A stretch of 64,000 nt of DNA from Amycolatopsis sp. WQ 127309 (GCF_023023025.1 NZ_CP095481.1:7019001-7083000), one strand, 5' to 3'. Counted from the first letter of the stretch, positions 16,801 to 26,151 are shown. Notes: generated by a model not told the origin, from the letters alone. Program-made: numbers and translations.

Positions 16801-17823
16801 TCACCACACCAGCGCGGCGCGCCCGATCACTTTACCGGCGCGGATCCGTTCGTGCGTCGCGACGACCTCCGCGGGCCCCACCGTTTCGCTGACGATCGGC
16901 CGTACCTGGCCGCAGTCGACCAGGGCCGCGGCGAGTCCCTGCTCGTACCGCGAGTTGTAGCGAGAGCCGATCACCGATCGCTGCAGTTGCACGAGTTCGC
17001 GCGACGACACGGAGAACTCTTCGTCGCGGAAGGTCGTGAGACACACCAGCGAGCCGTTGCGGTCGAGGTTGTCGATCGCCCACCGCTGCGCAGGAGCCCG
17101 GCCGTAGAGATCGATCACCACGTCTGCCCGGCCGTGCCAGGAGGCGGGGAGCCGCGTCGTGGAGAAGTCGGAGGAGTCGATGGCGGGTACTTCCAGTTCC
17201 TGCTCCAAGAACGCGAGCTTGCTGGCCACGATGTCCAGTCCGACCACGTCCGCGCCGTAGGCTCTGGCGACCTGCACCATGTGCACCCCGACCCCGCCGC
17301 CCGCCGCCAGTACCGCGACCCGGCAGCCCGGCTCGATCCCGGCGCGCCGGGCCACGTGCACGGGGGTGGCGATCGCGTCCGGGATGGCTGTGGCGAACTC
17401 CGACGACACCGCGCCCGGTACGGAGATGGCGTTGAGGGCGGGCAGGACCGCGTACTCGGCGTACCCGCCGTCGATGGTCACCCCGACGTTACCGCGGAAG
17501 TTGAGGCACATCGAGTCCCGCGAGCCCAGGCACTGCACGCACTCGCCGCAGACCAGGTAGAAGTAAGCGGCCACACGCTCGCCGATTCGCTCGGAGGAGA
17601 CGCCGTCGCCGACGGCCTCCACCACGCCCACCAGTTCGTGCCCGGGAGTGCGCGGGAGGTACGAAGGATCGTTGCCCAGCTGCCCGTTGATGCAGTTCAG
17701 CACGGTCAGCCCGATACCGCACGCCTCGACGCGGACAAGCACGTCGCCGCGGCCCGGTTCGGGTGTGTCGACCTCCACCGGGTTCAGGGCGCCGCCCCAC
17801 GATGTGATTTGCAATGCCCGCAC
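16801..17823 (-). CDS. zinc-dependent alcohol dehydrogenase (MDR)
   Basis: A 340-aa medium-chain dehydrogenase from a GTG with GAAGGAG upstream. Catalytic zinc ligands Cys35 (ACGIGL) and His62-Glu63 (PGHELVG); structural zinc site CGECVQCLGSRDSMC; nucleotide-binding LAAGGGVGVHMV near 185. It oxidises an alcohol or reduces an aldehyde/ketone with NAD(P). It is last in the minus-strand series LLM oxidoreductase-DoxX-dehydrogenase and may handle the product of the LLM monooxygenase. Confidence 0.85.
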   Translation of the reverse strand: MRALQITSWGGALNPVEVDTPEPGRGDVLVRVEACGIGLTVLNCINGQLGNDPSYLPRTPGHELVGVVEAVGDGVSSERIGERVAAYFYLVCGECVQCLGSRDSMCLNFRGNVGVTIDGGYAEYAVLPALNAISVPGAVSSEFATAIPDAIATPVHVARRAGIEPGCRVAVLAAGGGVGVHMVQVARAYGADVVGLDIVASKLAFLEQELEVPAIDSSDFSTTRLPASWHGRADVVIDLYGRAPAQRWAIDNLDRNGSLVCLTTFRDEEFSVSSRELVQLQRSVIGSRYNSRYEQGLAAALVDCGQVRPIVSETVGPAEVVATHERIRAGKVIGRAALVW

Positions 17824-17943
17824 TTCTTCTCCTTCGTGCCACGTCGCGCACCAGGCGAGTGGTCTCCCGCTGGGCGTGTGCGTCCAGATCGTCTCTTCAT
17901 CCCCAGCCGCGGGCTGGGACCGCCGGAGACGGGGGTGGTCCGT

Positions 17944-18465
17944 TCAGTGGGCGGGAGCCTCGTTCGCCGCGGCGGACTCCCGGCTCCGCGTGGCCACGAC
18001 GGCCAGTCCACCGAGCAGCCCGAGCGCCACGGCCGCCGGTCCGAGCCAGCTGATCCGGGGGACGCCCAGGAGGGCGTCGAGGGTCCAGGAGCCGCCGTCG
18101 GTCAGTCCGATCGCGACGGTCCCGGCGAGCAGCGAGAGCTCGAACTCGATGCCGAACTTGCGTACGTTCATGCCGTTGCGCACGTGGATCGCGACGACGT
18201 TGGTCAGCACGCCAGTCAGCATCGCCGTGCCCAGCACAAGGGCCAAGCCGCTGCCGAGCAGGAGCGAGCCGGCGGTTTCGGTGAACGCCGCGACCAGCGC
18301 CATCAGCCGCGGCGGCCGGAAACCCTGACGAGCGAAGAATTCGGCTGCCTCGGCGAGCCCCTGGCCGTGCCACCAGCCGAACAGCTTCTGCGTTCCGTGG
18401 TAGAACATGATCACGGTGATCGCCAGCCGCAGGACGAGCAACCCGGCGTCCGCCCAGGTCGTCAC
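17944..18465 (-). CDS. DoxX family membrane protein
   Basis: A 173-aa protein with four membrane helices; the GTG start overlaps the LLM gene stop (GTGA). The first-helix signature LRLAITVIMFYHGTQKLFGWW is diagnostic of DoxX/DoxD-like proteins, quinone-associated membrane proteins often linked to oxidoreductases. Coupling to the LLM monooxygenase suggests an electron-transfer or redox-maintenance role; this is inference. Confidence 0.75.
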   Translation of the reverse strand: MTTWADAGLLVLRLAITVIMFYHGTQKLFGWWHGQGLAEAAEFFARQGFRPPRLMALVAAFTETAGSLLLGSGLALVLGTAMLTGVLTNVVAIHVRNGMNVRKFGIEFELSLLAGTVAIGLTDGGSWTLDALLGVPRISWLGPAAVALGLLGGLAVVATRSRESAAANEAPAH

Positions 18466-19544
18466 GAGGGATCGCCCGCCGGTTTCCGGAATCGCGGCAG
18501 CACCTCGTCGAGGAATCTGTCCATCGTCTCCCCGGACTCTTCGGCGGTCTGGTATCCGAAGTTGGACAACACCGAAAGGTGCCGTAACCCGGCGGCCTCG
18601 TATTCGGCGATCTGCTCGGCCACGGTGTCGGCCGTGCCGACGAACATCGCGTACTTGAGGAACTCGTCCGGGTTCTGCGGTGACACGGAAACCACGGTCT
18701 TCATGTACTGCGCGGCCTCCGGATCGTGGGTGTTCTGGTTGAAGTTCCGCTTCTGCCGCTCACCCATCTCGACCATGAGGTGGCGGGCGAAACGCTCCGC
18801 CTCACGATCGGTGTCGCGGATGATGATCTGCTTCTGGCACAGGCTCCAGTCGAGCCGATGCTGAACGTAGGCGTCGTCGTAGCCCGCCTCGACGAGGGCG
18901 TCGGTGTAGACCTTCAAGCGGGTGCCCACGGCCGGGGACAGGTCGCGGGCGGTCATGAGGAACCAGCCCTTGCTGCCGGCCCACGCGGCGCTGGTGTCGG
19001 TCGACGTCGCGCGCGCGAACTTGACGCCGTCCGGGCTGTAGGGCGACGGCATGATGCGCGTGCGCAGGGAACCTTTGTCATGGCGGGTTTTCCAGTCGTA
19101 GACCGAGCCGTCGTCCTGCTTGGCCAGTGCGGCCTCGAGCACGTCGAGGTTCTCCATCATCTCTTCCCGGCGCGTGCCCGGGTCGCGGCCCAGCCCGGTG
19201 TACTCGACCGCCGAGCCGCCCGGCCCGAAGCCGATGACGCAGTTTCCGCGGGTCAGGATGTCCAGCAGCGTGCAGGATTGGGCCAGGCGCAGGGGTTGGT
19301 GCAGCGGCGGCACCGCCACTCCCATGAAGTACATGGTGCCGGGGGGTGTCAGGGCGGCGAGGTGGCAGCCCAGCATGAAGTTGTTGCCGTAGGTGTTGTA
19401 ACCCGAGAAGTGGTGCTCGGTCAGGAGGAGACCCTCCACACCGGCGCGCGTGGCCTGCAGCGCTTGGCCGATGGTCGTCTCGATGATGGGCACGTCTTCT
19501 TCCCGGCCCCGGGTCTGTGGGTTGAGGTAGATCGAGAACCGCAA
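18462..19544 (-). CDS. LLM-class flavin-dependent monooxygenase
   Basis: A luciferase-like protein of about 360 aa. LRFSIYLNPQTRG at the start, LLTEHHFSGY near 60 and FGPGGSAVEY are hallmarks of bacterial luciferase/limonene-monooxygenase-type enzymes, which use reduced FMN and oxygen. A TTG at 19544 preceded by AAGGTGAGG gives the family N-terminus; GTG at 19553 is an alternative. First gene of the operon with DoxX and a dehydrogenase. An operator-like TGCAATGGTTTGCA lies 56 bp upstream. Reduced flavin could come from the reductase at 41249. Confidence 0.75.
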   Translation of the reverse strand: MRFSIYLNPQTRGREEDVPIIETTIGQALQATRAGVEGLLLTEHHFSGYNTYGNNFMLGCHLAALTPPGTMYFMGVAVPPLHQPLRLAQSCTLLDILTRGNCVIGFGPGGSAVEYTGLGRDPGTRREEMMENLDVLEAALAKQDDGSVYDWKTRHDKGSLRTRIMPSPYSPDGVKFARATSTDTSAAWAGSKGWFLMTARDLSPAVGTRLKVYTDALVEAGYDDAYVQHRLDWSLCQKQIIIRDTDREAERFARHLMVEMGERQKRNFNQNTHDPEAAQYMKTVVSVSPQNPDEFLKYAMFVGTADTVAEQIAEYEAAGLRHLSVLSNFGYQTAEESGETMDRFLDEVLPRFRKPAGDPS

Positions 19545-19599
19545 CGTCCTCACCTTTCTCGTGGTGGTGCCCGAAGCAGGAGTCAGGCGAACCGGGGGA

Positions 19600-19613
19600 T
19601 GCAATGGTTTGCA
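19600..19613. promoter_or_regulatory. LacI-type operator variant upstream of LLM operon
   Basis: TGCAATGGTTTGCA: both half-sites match the recurring palindrome (TGCAA...TTGCA) but the centre is GG rather than CG. Confidence 0.4.
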
Positions 19614-19835
19614 GAGACGATGAGGCTCAGGTGTACTCCAGTTCGGGTCGGTGCGTCAAGAAGTAGCGTCATCGACCACGCGCGCCATGTCCTATTTGGA
19701 CTCATTCCGGGTGATCTACTTTCTCATATGTCCAGCAAAGCGCGGGTATGTCGCCGCGATGGCACCGTGCCGAAGATTGTCCGCGGGCTGGGTTCCAATG
19801 GGTTGACAAGAGTTCAGGTGAGGGGCCAAGCTCGC

Positions 19836-19849
19836 TGCAATCGATTGCA
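19836..19849. promoter_or_regulatory. LacI-type operator upstream of CUT2-type ABC operon
   Basis: Perfect 14-bp palindrome TGCAATCGATTGCA with a central CG, the symmetry of LacI/PurR-family sites. It is 161 bp before the binding-protein start in the divergent gap and identical to the site at 26892. Confidence 0.65.
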
Positions 19850-20009
19850 ATCAGAGTCCATTCAGCGGCCAGAAAGCGCTACCTGTCCGAGCATCTGCTC
19901 GGCGGCTGAGCAGAGCGGGAAGGCGACAGCACGCCGACGGCATCCCGCCTTCGGCGGCCGAACCTCTGAGCCCGTCGACCACGACGTTTCCGAAGCGAGG
20001 AGAACTGTG

Positions 20010-20990
20010 ATGCGCACAACGCGGTGGCACACCAGGTCGCGGTGGCAACGATGGGCGGCCGCGGCCGCCTTGCTCGCGGCGGCCGGGTGCGGCGGCGGAA
20101 CGACTGCGGGAGCCGGGAGCGGCCCGGCGCCCGTCCGGGTCGGGTTCTCGCCGCTGACCCTCGACTTCACCTCGTTGCAGGACGTCGCGAACGCGATGAA
20201 GGCGACCGGGGAGTCCGCCGGGTTCAGCGTCCAGGTCGCGGACCCGAAGCTGAACGTGCAGACGCAGGTGACGCAGCTGCAGCAATGGATCCAGCTCCGG
20301 CAGGTGGACGCGATCGTCGTCATCGCGATTTCGCCGGCGGCGATCAAGCCGCTTGTAGCGCAAGCGCAGGCGGCGCACATCGCCTTGGTGATCGACACGC
20401 AGCCGCGGAACATGGGCTACGAGGGACCATTCGAAGGTGTTTCCTTCGACGTCACGGACTACGTCGCTTACGGCAAAGCCGTCGGTTCGCTTCTCGGCGA
20501 GTGCCTGCGTACCCGCCTCGCCGGAGCGCAGGGGTCAGTGCTGCACCTGAAGGACCCCCGGGGCCAGACCGGTGACGTGCAGACCGACAAGGCCATCACC
20601 GATTCGATCACCGCCGCCGGCGGGGTCGTCTCGCGGACGCTGGCGCCCGCGAACCAGGTGGCCGCTCAGCAGGGGGTGTCCACCGCGTTGCAGGCCGTGC
20701 CCGGCGCCAACGCCGTCGCCGCGACCAACGACTCGAACGCCGTCGGCGCGGCCAACGCGTTCGAGCAGGGCGGCAAGAACCCGGCGCGCAGCTGCATCGT
20801 GGGCGGTGCGACCGGTCGAGACTCCCTTTCGGCGATCAACGCCGGCCGGCTGTACGGAGGTGTGTCGTTCGACTTCGGCCAGGACTCGAAGCAGGTGATG
20901 GATCTCGTGAAGACGATGCACGCCAACCCGTCGGCGCCGGGGCGCACCTTGACCGTGCCGATCAAGACCACCCGGACGCCGAAGCCGTGA
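20010..20990 (+). CDS. ABC transporter substrate-binding lipoprotein (CUT2/ribose type)
   Basis: A 326-aa exported lipoprotein: basic start, hydrophobic stretch and lipobox LAAAGC near residue 24, then a Peripla_BP_4-like fold (VGFSPLTLDF; LQQWIQLRQVDAIVVIAISPAAIKPLVAQA). The ATG at 20010 has GCGAGGAG 7 bp upstream. The family usually binds sugars, but the adjacent ene-reductase and the shared operator suggest a non-sugar ligand. The stop overlaps the permease start (GTGA). Confidence 0.8.
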   Translation: MRTTRWHTRSRWQRWAAAAALLAAAGCGGGTTAGAGSGPAPVRVGFSPLTLDFTSLQDVANAMKATGESAGFSVQVADPKLNVQTQVTQLQQWIQLRQVDAIVVIAISPAAIKPLVAQAQAAHIALVIDTQPRNMGYEGPFEGVSFDVTDYVAYGKAVGSLLGECLRTRLAGAQGSVLHLKDPRGQTGDVQTDKAITDSITAAGGVVSRTLAPANQVAAQQGVSTALQAVPGANAVAATNDSNAVGAANAFEQGGKNPARSCIVGGATGRDSLSAINAGRLYGGVSFDFGQDSKQVMDLVKTMHANPSAPGRTLTVPIKTTRTPKP

Positions 20991-22102
20991 ACTCCTCGGC
21001 CGACCTCGTCACTTCACCCTCGACCACCGGCACCTCGCCCGGGCCTGAGCAGCCCGGTCGCGGGCTGAAGCTGCCGGGTGCCGAGCAGCTGGCGGCCGGC
21101 ATCCGCTCTCGCGGCGTCGTCGTCATCTGGCTCGCGCTCGTCGCCTTCTTCGCGTTCTGGGCCGGCCCCAGCTTCCTGACGCCGGCCAACGCCGGTCTTG
21201 TCGCCAATTCGGCGGCGACGACGGCGTTGTTCGGCGGGGCGATCGGAATCTGCCTGCTCTCGGGCGCGCTCGACCTGTCGGTGCCCGGCACGGCCGCGCT
21301 GGCCGGGATGGTCGCAGCGCAGCTGCTCGCCGCTGGCACCCCGGTCGTGGTCGTCGTAATGGCCGCCGTGGCGATCGGTGCCGTCGTCGGCCTCGTCAAC
21401 GCCGTCCTGATCCAGCTGGGCCTCAACGCGCTGGCCACCACGGTCGGCATGCTGACCGTAACCGGCGGCGTCGCCAGCGTCATCTCCGGCAACCAGGCCG
21501 TGGTGCTGAACCTGCCGTCCGAGCTGGCCTGGCTGGGTCTGGACCGGTACTGGGGCATCCCTGCCCCGGTGGTCGTGGTCGCGGTCGTGTTCCTGCTGGG
21601 CTGGTTCCTGTTGACGAAGACGTTCATCGGGGCGCGCCTGCTGGCGGTCGGCGGCAACCCCGACGGTGCCCGCCGGGCCGGGCTGAGGGTGCCGCAGTAC
21701 CGCATGCTGGGTCTGGTGCTCTCGGGTGTGTTCGCGGCAATCGGCGGGCTGACCGTCACGGCCGTGATCAGCCAGGCCAATCCCACGCCGGACACCGGGC
21801 AGCTCTTCCAGGCGATGACCGCGGTAGCGCTGTCGGGCATCTCGTTCGCGGGCGGCCGCGGGCACCTGCTGCGGGTGCTGTTCGGTGCGCTCGTCATCGC
21901 GACGGTCAACAGCGGTCTCATCATCCGGGGCCTCGATCCGAGCTGGGCCACCCTCGCGACCGGCGTGCTGCTGGTCGGCGCGCTCGCCTTCGATCGGTTC
22001 AGCAGTCACCTGCTCGCCGTGTTCGGCCCGGATGCCCGACGTAGCCGCGCGCAGCGGCGCGACCTATCCAGCAAAGGTGCTGCGGATGTTCCAGCTGAAT
22101 GA
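20987..22102 (+). CDS. ABC transporter permease (CUT2/RbsC type)
   Basis: A 371-aa protein with about 9-10 membrane helices. ALFGGAIGICLLSGALDLSVPGTAALAGM and NAVLIQLGLNALATTVGMLTV are the conserved RbsC-type segments, and AVGGNPDGARRAGLRV is the cytoplasmic coupling loop. The GTG start overlaps the binding-protein stop; the 3' end overlaps the ATPase gene by 17 bp. Confidence 0.85.
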   Translation: MNSSADLVTSPSTTGTSPGPEQPGRGLKLPGAEQLAAGIRSRGVVVIWLALVAFFAFWAGPSFLTPANAGLVANSAATTALFGGAIGICLLSGALDLSVPGTAALAGMVAAQLLAAGTPVVVVVMAAVAIGAVVGLVNAVLIQLGLNALATTVGMLTVTGGVASVISGNQAVVLNLPSELAWLGLDRYWGIPAPVVVVAVVFLLGWFLLTKTFIGARLLAVGGNPDGARRAGLRVPQYRMLGLVLSGVFAAIGGLTVTAVISQANPTPDTGQLFQAMTAVALSGISFAGGRGHLLRVLFGALVIATVNSGLIIRGLDPSWATLATGVLLVGALAFDRFSSHLLAVFGPDARRSRAQRRDLSSKGAADVPAE

Positions 22103-22847
22103 CATCACTCTGCGGTTCGGCGCCGTGCAGGCGCTCAGTTCCGTGTCCGTGGACGTGCGGCCCGGTGAGGTGGTCGGCCTGCTCGGTGACAATGGCGCCG
22201 GCAAGTCGACGCTGCTTTCGGTGATGGCAGGTGCGCGCAAGCCGAACAGCGGGTCGATTTCCATCGACGGCCACCAGGTCGAGTTCCAGGGGCCCCGGGA
22301 CGCCGCCCGCAAGGGTGTGCAGATCGTGTACCAGGACCTCGCGCTCTTCGACGCCGCGGACATCGCCACCAACATCGTGATCGGGCGCGAGAAGCGGCGT
22401 TCCGGCCCGGCCGGCTGGCTCGGCATGGTCGACCGGAAGGCGATGCGCCGGCTCGCCCAGGAACAGATCGACGTCCTCGAGGTCTCGAACGTCGGCTCAC
22501 TCGGCCGGCCGGTAGAAGCACTCTCCGGTGGCCAGCGCCAGGCCGTCGCCCTGGCCCGCGCGTCAGTGCGTCTCGGCGTGGACAAGGCCAGGGTGCTGCT
22601 GCTGGACGAGCCCACCGCCGCGCTGGGGTACCAGCAGTCGCGTCAGGTCGAGCGGTTCATCCAGCGGGTCGCGGCCGACAAGGTCGGGGTCGTCATCGTG
22701 ACGCACGACCTGCCGCTGTGCTTCGAGGTCGCGGACCGGATGGTCGTGCTCAACCGGGGCCGGAAGGTCGCCGACGTCCGCAGGCGCGAGGTCGAGCGCG
22801 ACGACGTCGTCGGGTGGATCACCGGGTCCCGCGCACCGCAGTGCTGA
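22086..22847 (+). CDS. ABC transporter ATP-binding protein (single domain)
   Basis: A 253-aa ATPase: Walker A GDNGAGKST, Q-loop YQDLALF, signature ALSGGQRQ, Walker B VLLLDEPTAALG, switch His in VTHDLP. CUT2 importers usually have a double-domain ATPase; this one is a single domain that must dimerise. AAGGTG lies 7 bp before the ATG inside the permease gene. Confidence 0.85.
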   Translation: MFQLNDITLRFGAVQALSSVSVDVRPGEVVGLLGDNGAGKSTLLSVMAGARKPNSGSISIDGHQVEFQGPRDAARKGVQIVYQDLALFDAADIATNIVIGREKRRSGPAGWLGMVDRKAMRRLAQEQIDVLEVSNVGSLGRPVEALSGGQRQAVALARASVRLGVDKARVLLLDEPTAALGYQQSRQVERFIQRVAADKVGVVIVTHDLPLCFEVADRMVVLNRGRKVADVRRREVERDDVVGWITGSRAPQC

Positions 22848-22893
22848 CCGTGAAGCAGACGGTCCCGTACCACCCAGAACGAGGAGATGACTG

Positions 22894-23964
22894 ATGCCGA
22901 CGGCTTTCGACCCGATCGAGCTCCTGGGCCACCGGTTGGCGAGCCGGATCGTGATGGCGCCGATGAGCCGGGCCCGCGCCGCGGGCCCGGAGGCGTGCCC
23001 GGGGCCGTCGACGGTGACGTACTACCGCCAGCGGGCGTCCGCCGGACTCATCATCAGCGAGGCGATCTTTCCCTCACCGGAGAGCCGCGGCCAGCCTGCG
23101 ACCCCGGGGATCTACACGAAGCAGCAGACCGCCGCGTGGCGCCGGGTCACCGACGCGGTGCACACCGAGGGCGGAGTCATCGTCGGGCAGCTCATGCACA
23201 CCGGCCGCATCGGCCACCCGCTCTTCCTCGCCGACGGCCGGCCTCCGCTGGCGCCGTCCGCGGTCCGCGCCGATCACCAGGTGTTCACGCCGGAGGGGAT
23301 CAGGCCGTGCGTCCAGCCGCGGGAAATGTCCTCCGCGGACATCGCGCGCACCGTCGCCCACTATTCCGCGGCTGCGTCGAACCTGGTCGAGGCCGGGTTC
23401 GACGGCGTGGAGATCCACGCTGCCAACGGCTTCCTCGCCCACCAGTTCTTGTCGTCCGCGGTGAACCGTCGCACCGACGAGTGGGGCGGCGATGTGGCGC
23501 GCCGCATCCGGTTCGTGGTCGAGCTGGCCGAGGCGGTGGGCGCGGTGGCCGGCGCCGATCGGGTCGGTGTGCAGATCTCTCCTGGCAACCCGTTCAACGA
23601 CATGGCGGATCCGGAGGCGGACGAGCTCTACCCGGCTCTCGTCGCGGAGCTGAAGCGGATCGGTCTCGCCTACTTGGAGGTCTCGGAGGCTCCCGACACC
23701 GATCTGGTGGCGCGGCTGCGCAAACAGTGGGAGGGGGTGTTCATCCTCAATCCGAGGACGGCACCGCGGCCGACCGGCCTCGAGGATCTGGCGCTGGTCG
23801 AGCAGGGTGCCACCGACATGATCTCCTACGGGGCGCTGTTCCTCGCGAACCCGGATCTGCCAACGCGGCTCGCCGCGGGCGGGCCGTTCAACACGCCGAA
23901 ACCCGAGGCATTCTACGGCGGTGGCGATGAAGGCTACATTGACTACCCTACGCTCGAGGACTAG
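22894..23964 (+). CDS. old-yellow-enzyme family flavoprotein with Tyr-to-Phe change at the proton donor
   Basis: A 356-aa FMN TIM-barrel of the NADH:flavin oxidoreductase/OYE family; ATG at 22894 with GAGGAG 7 bp upstream. QLMHTGRIGHP and GVEIHAANGFLAHQF contain the substrate-anchoring His175 and Asn178, but position 180, normally the proton-donating Tyr (ANGYL), is Phe. The paralogue at 40167 keeps Tyr180. Loss of this Tyr in OYE1-type enzymes impairs alkene reduction but not flavin reduction, so this copy may do another reaction (for example desaturation or nitro/oxime reduction). It follows the ABC importer by 46 bp and is probably co-transcribed. Confidence 0.8.
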   Translation: MPTAFDPIELLGHRLASRIVMAPMSRARAAGPEACPGPSTVTYYRQRASAGLIISEAIFPSPESRGQPATPGIYTKQQTAAWRRVTDAVHTEGGVIVGQLMHTGRIGHPLFLADGRPPLAPSAVRADHQVFTPEGIRPCVQPREMSSADIARTVAHYSAAASNLVEAGFDGVEIHAANGFLAHQFLSSAVNRRTDEWGGDVARRIRFVVELAEAVGAVAGADRVGVQISPGNPFNDMADPEADELYPALVAELKRIGLAYLEVSEAPDTDLVARLRKQWEGVFILNPRTAPRPTGLEDLALVEQGATDMISYGALFLANPDLPTRLAAGGPFNTPKPEAFYGGGDEGYIDYPTLED

Positions 23965-23979
23965 GTGTCGCGTGAAGAC

Positions 23980-24002
23980 GGAGGGCCGCGCCGCGGCCCT
24001 CC
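23980..24002. terminator. strong bidirectional terminator
   Basis: Perfect 10-bp arms GGAGGGCCGC and GCGGCCCTCC with a 3-nt loop, between the convergent OYE and SnoaL-like genes. Confidence 0.7.
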
Positions 24003-24007
24003 TCTCC

Positions 24008-24484
24008 TCACCTCACCGGGCCGGTCACCTTGCCGAGCTGGACCAGCAACCCCAGTTCGTCGGCGAAGAACCAGGCTTCGGCCATCTTGCCGTCGACGAA
24101 CCGCCAGACGCCGAGCTCCAGCATGCGCACCGGCTTGCCCGTCGCCGCTATCCCGTAGACGTCGCCGTCGTGGGTCCCCGTGACGTACCACAGCGCCCAG
24201 ACCCGATCGCCTTTCGCGATCACGTCGACGATCTCGTCAACGCGGTCGGGGATGGAATCCGGCGTCATGCCATGCGATCCACCGGGGTTGAGCTTTCCGA
24301 TGTGGACGATGCCGTGCTGGTGGCGGACGAAGTCATCGGTGGTGAACTCGCGCCTGCGTTCCATTCCCGAGCTGCGGAACTCGGTGAAGATCTCGATGTT
24401 CCGCTGCTCCTCGGCAGTGTACTCGGTGGCGCTCGCGGCGAGCGTCTCGACGAGGCCGCTCAGCGGGGTGCGGTTCGTGCTCAT
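24008..24484 (-). CDS. SnoaL-like/ester-cyclase family protein
   Basis: A 158-aa NTF2-fold protein from an ATG with AAAGGA at 5 bp. The pattern MTPDSIPDRVDEIVDVIAKGDRVWALWYVTGTHDG...GKPVRMLELGVWRFVDGKMAEAWFF (quoted in parts) is typical of SnoaL-like cyclases and hydratases. It is convergent with the OYE gene and divergent from the ABM protein at 24665. Substrate unknown. Confidence 0.7.
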   Translation of the reverse strand: MSTNRTPLSGLVETLAASATEYTAEEQRNIEIFTEFRSSGMERRREFTTDDFVRHQHGIVHIGKLNPGGSHGMTPDSIPDRVDEIVDVIAKGDRVWALWYVTGTHDGDVYGIAATGKPVRMLELGVWRFVDGKMAEAWFFADELGLLVQLGKVTGPVR

Positions 24485-24664
24485 GAATTCCTTTACCCTT
24501 CCGTCGGATCCGGTTCATAGTGCCCGGTAATGTCAAGCGTGGCAATAGATCCCGGATATCGTGGACGTCCGGGACGTTTCAGTCCGTTGTGGACTTTCAT
24601 TACGGGGTGGTGGAGCGCCGCAACCGGCGGTCGCCTGCCGCTCTCGAGATCAGGAGCTGACCCC

Positions 24665-24985
24665 ATGGAACAAGCCAACCTCGTGTTCATCAACTGCTTC
24701 CAGGTGCCCGTCGGCCGGGACGAGGCGTTCATCGAGCTGTGGAACCGCATTGACGCCTACATGGTGCACAAGCCCGGCTACTTGTGGAACCGGCTGCACA
24801 AGTCGATCGACGACGCGGCGGCCAACCGCTTCGTCAACGTCGTCGGGTGGGAGTCGAAGGAGCTGTTCGACGCCGCGCACGACGAGGAGTACCGGGCCAT
24901 GCGCCAAGGCCCGGAATGGCAGGAGTTCGGCTCCACGCCCGCCCTGTACACCATCCATCGCGAAGCCATGGCCGGCGGGGCTTGA
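24665..24985 (+). CDS. antibiotic biosynthesis monooxygenase (ABM) domain protein
   Basis: A 106-aa ferredoxin-fold protein. FQVPVGRDEAFIELWNRID, KPGYLWNRLHKS and FVNVVGWESKELFDAAHDEEYR are the ABM signatures. Such proteins are cofactor-free oxygenases or heme-degrading/quinone-handling enzymes. A Shine-Dalgarno-like CAGGAG precedes the ATG. Confidence 0.7.
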   Translation: MEQANLVFINCFQVPVGRDEAFIELWNRIDAYMVHKPGYLWNRLHKSIDDAAANRFVNVVGWESKELFDAAHDEEYRAMRQGPEWQEFGSTPALYTIHREAMAGGA

Positions 24986-25165
24986 GCCGACCCGGCGGTG
25001 CGCCCGGGATCGTGGGGTATCCGGGTTCCTTGCCGGGCAGCCGCGGCGGAAAGTCCCGGCGTCGTCCCGGTTCGTGGCGGTTGTCGTGGGTTTCGCTCCG
25101 CCGGCATGACCAGGAGCAGCGCGTGTCGGAAGCTGGAGAAGCAGTTCGGATTGGAAGGAAGAAGC

Positions 25166-26050
25166 ATGACCTCTGTCAGGACGGCCGGCACACTCCGGCT
25201 GGCCGACGACCTGGAACTCACCCGGGTCGGGTTCGGCGCGATGCAGCTGGCCGGTCCCATGGCCTGGGGCCCGCCGGAGGACCCCGGGAAAGCGGCTGCC
25301 GTGCTGCGTGCGGTGATCGAGCTCGGGATCAACCACATCGACACGAGCGACTACTACGGTCCGCACACGGTCAACCAGCTCATCCGGGAGACACTCCACC
25401 CCTATCCGGAGGGGCTGCACCTCGTCACCAAGGTCGGAGGCAGCCGGGCGCCGGACAAGTCGTGGCCCGCCGCGCTCGGTCGCGACCAGCTGGTACGGGC
25501 GGTGCACGACAACCTGGAGCGCCTGGACTTGCCCGTCCTCGACCTCGTGCACCTCCGGATGACGGACACGCTCGAGCCGGACGACATCACCGAGCCGTTC
25601 ACGGTCCTGGCCGAGCTGCAGCAGGAGGGCCTGATTCGCCACCTCGGGGTGAGCAACGTCAGCGCGGGGCAGATCGCCGTCGCGCGCAAGATCGCACCCG
25701 TGCTGTCGGTGCAGAACGCCTACAACGTGATTCGCCGAGGCGACGAAGACGTGCTCGCCGAGTGCGAGGAACGGGGCAGCGCGTTCGTGCCGTTCTTCCC
25801 GGTTCGCGGCTTCAAGCCCGAGCAGGGAGCCGCGCTGGCCGAGATAGCCGGGGACGTGGGCGTGTCGAGCACGCGGCTCGCGCTGGCCTGGCTGCTGCAA
25901 CACTCGCCCGTGACGCTGCTCATCCCTGGCACGTCGTCCGTCTCGCACCTCGAGGACAACGTGGCCGCGTCCGAACTCACCCTCGACGCCGAGACATTGC
26001 GACGGCTGGATGCACTGCGCACGGACGCGCGTGGGCTGCCCTGGGGGTGA
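25166..26050 (+). CDS. aldo-keto reductase
   Basis: A 294-aa enzyme and close paralogue of the protein at 11757, with a complete tetrad: Asp59 (HIDT), Tyr64 (DYYG), Lys89 (VTKVG) and His in LDLVHLRM. NADP-binding IPGTSSVSHLEDN near the C-terminus. The ATG follows AAGGAAGAAGC. It is followed at once by a very strong terminator, so it ends its transcript. Substrate unknown. Confidence 0.85.
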   Translation: MTSVRTAGTLRLADDLELTRVGFGAMQLAGPMAWGPPEDPGKAAAVLRAVIELGINHIDTSDYYGPHTVNQLIRETLHPYPEGLHLVTKVGGSRAPDKSWPAALGRDQLVRAVHDNLERLDLPVLDLVHLRMTDTLEPDDITEPFTVLAELQQEGLIRHLGVSNVSAGQIAVARKIAPVLSVQNAYNVIRRGDEDVLAECEERGSAFVPFFPVRGFKPEQGAALAEIAGDVGVSSTRLALAWLLQHSPVTLLIPGTSSVSHLEDNVAASELTLDAETLRRLDALRTDARGLPWG

Positions 26051-26061
26051 GTCCTGATCGA

Positions 26062-26109
26062 CGTCAGGCCCGGGAACCTGAGAGCCGTGAGGGGTTCCCG
26101 GGCCTGACG
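26062..26109. terminator. 17-bp perfect stem terminator
   Basis: Arms CGTCAGGCCCGGGAACC (26062-26078) and its exact complement (26093-26109) around a 14-nt loop, 11 bp after the reductase stop and before the convergent gene end at 26152. Confidence 0.8.
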
Positions 26110-26151
26110 CTTCGTGGGTCCGGCGGCGACCGCGGTCGGCGTCCGATCCTG

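Noticed and set aside
16690..18864. Long plus-strand open frame of more than 700 codons
   Set aside because: It is antisense to the alcohol dehydrogenase, DoxX and LLM genes, caused by high GC; the minus-strand proteins have clear motifs.
18726..19980. Plus-strand open frame running into the CUT2 binding-protein gene
   Set aside because: It lies antisense to the LLM monooxygenase and lacks any family; the lipoprotein signal starts at 20010 behind a good Shine-Dalgarno.
20010..22847. Annotation of the CUT2 importer as a ribose or xylose transporter
   Set aside because: Family resemblance alone; no sugar kinase or isomerase is nearby and the neighbour is an OYE flavoprotein.
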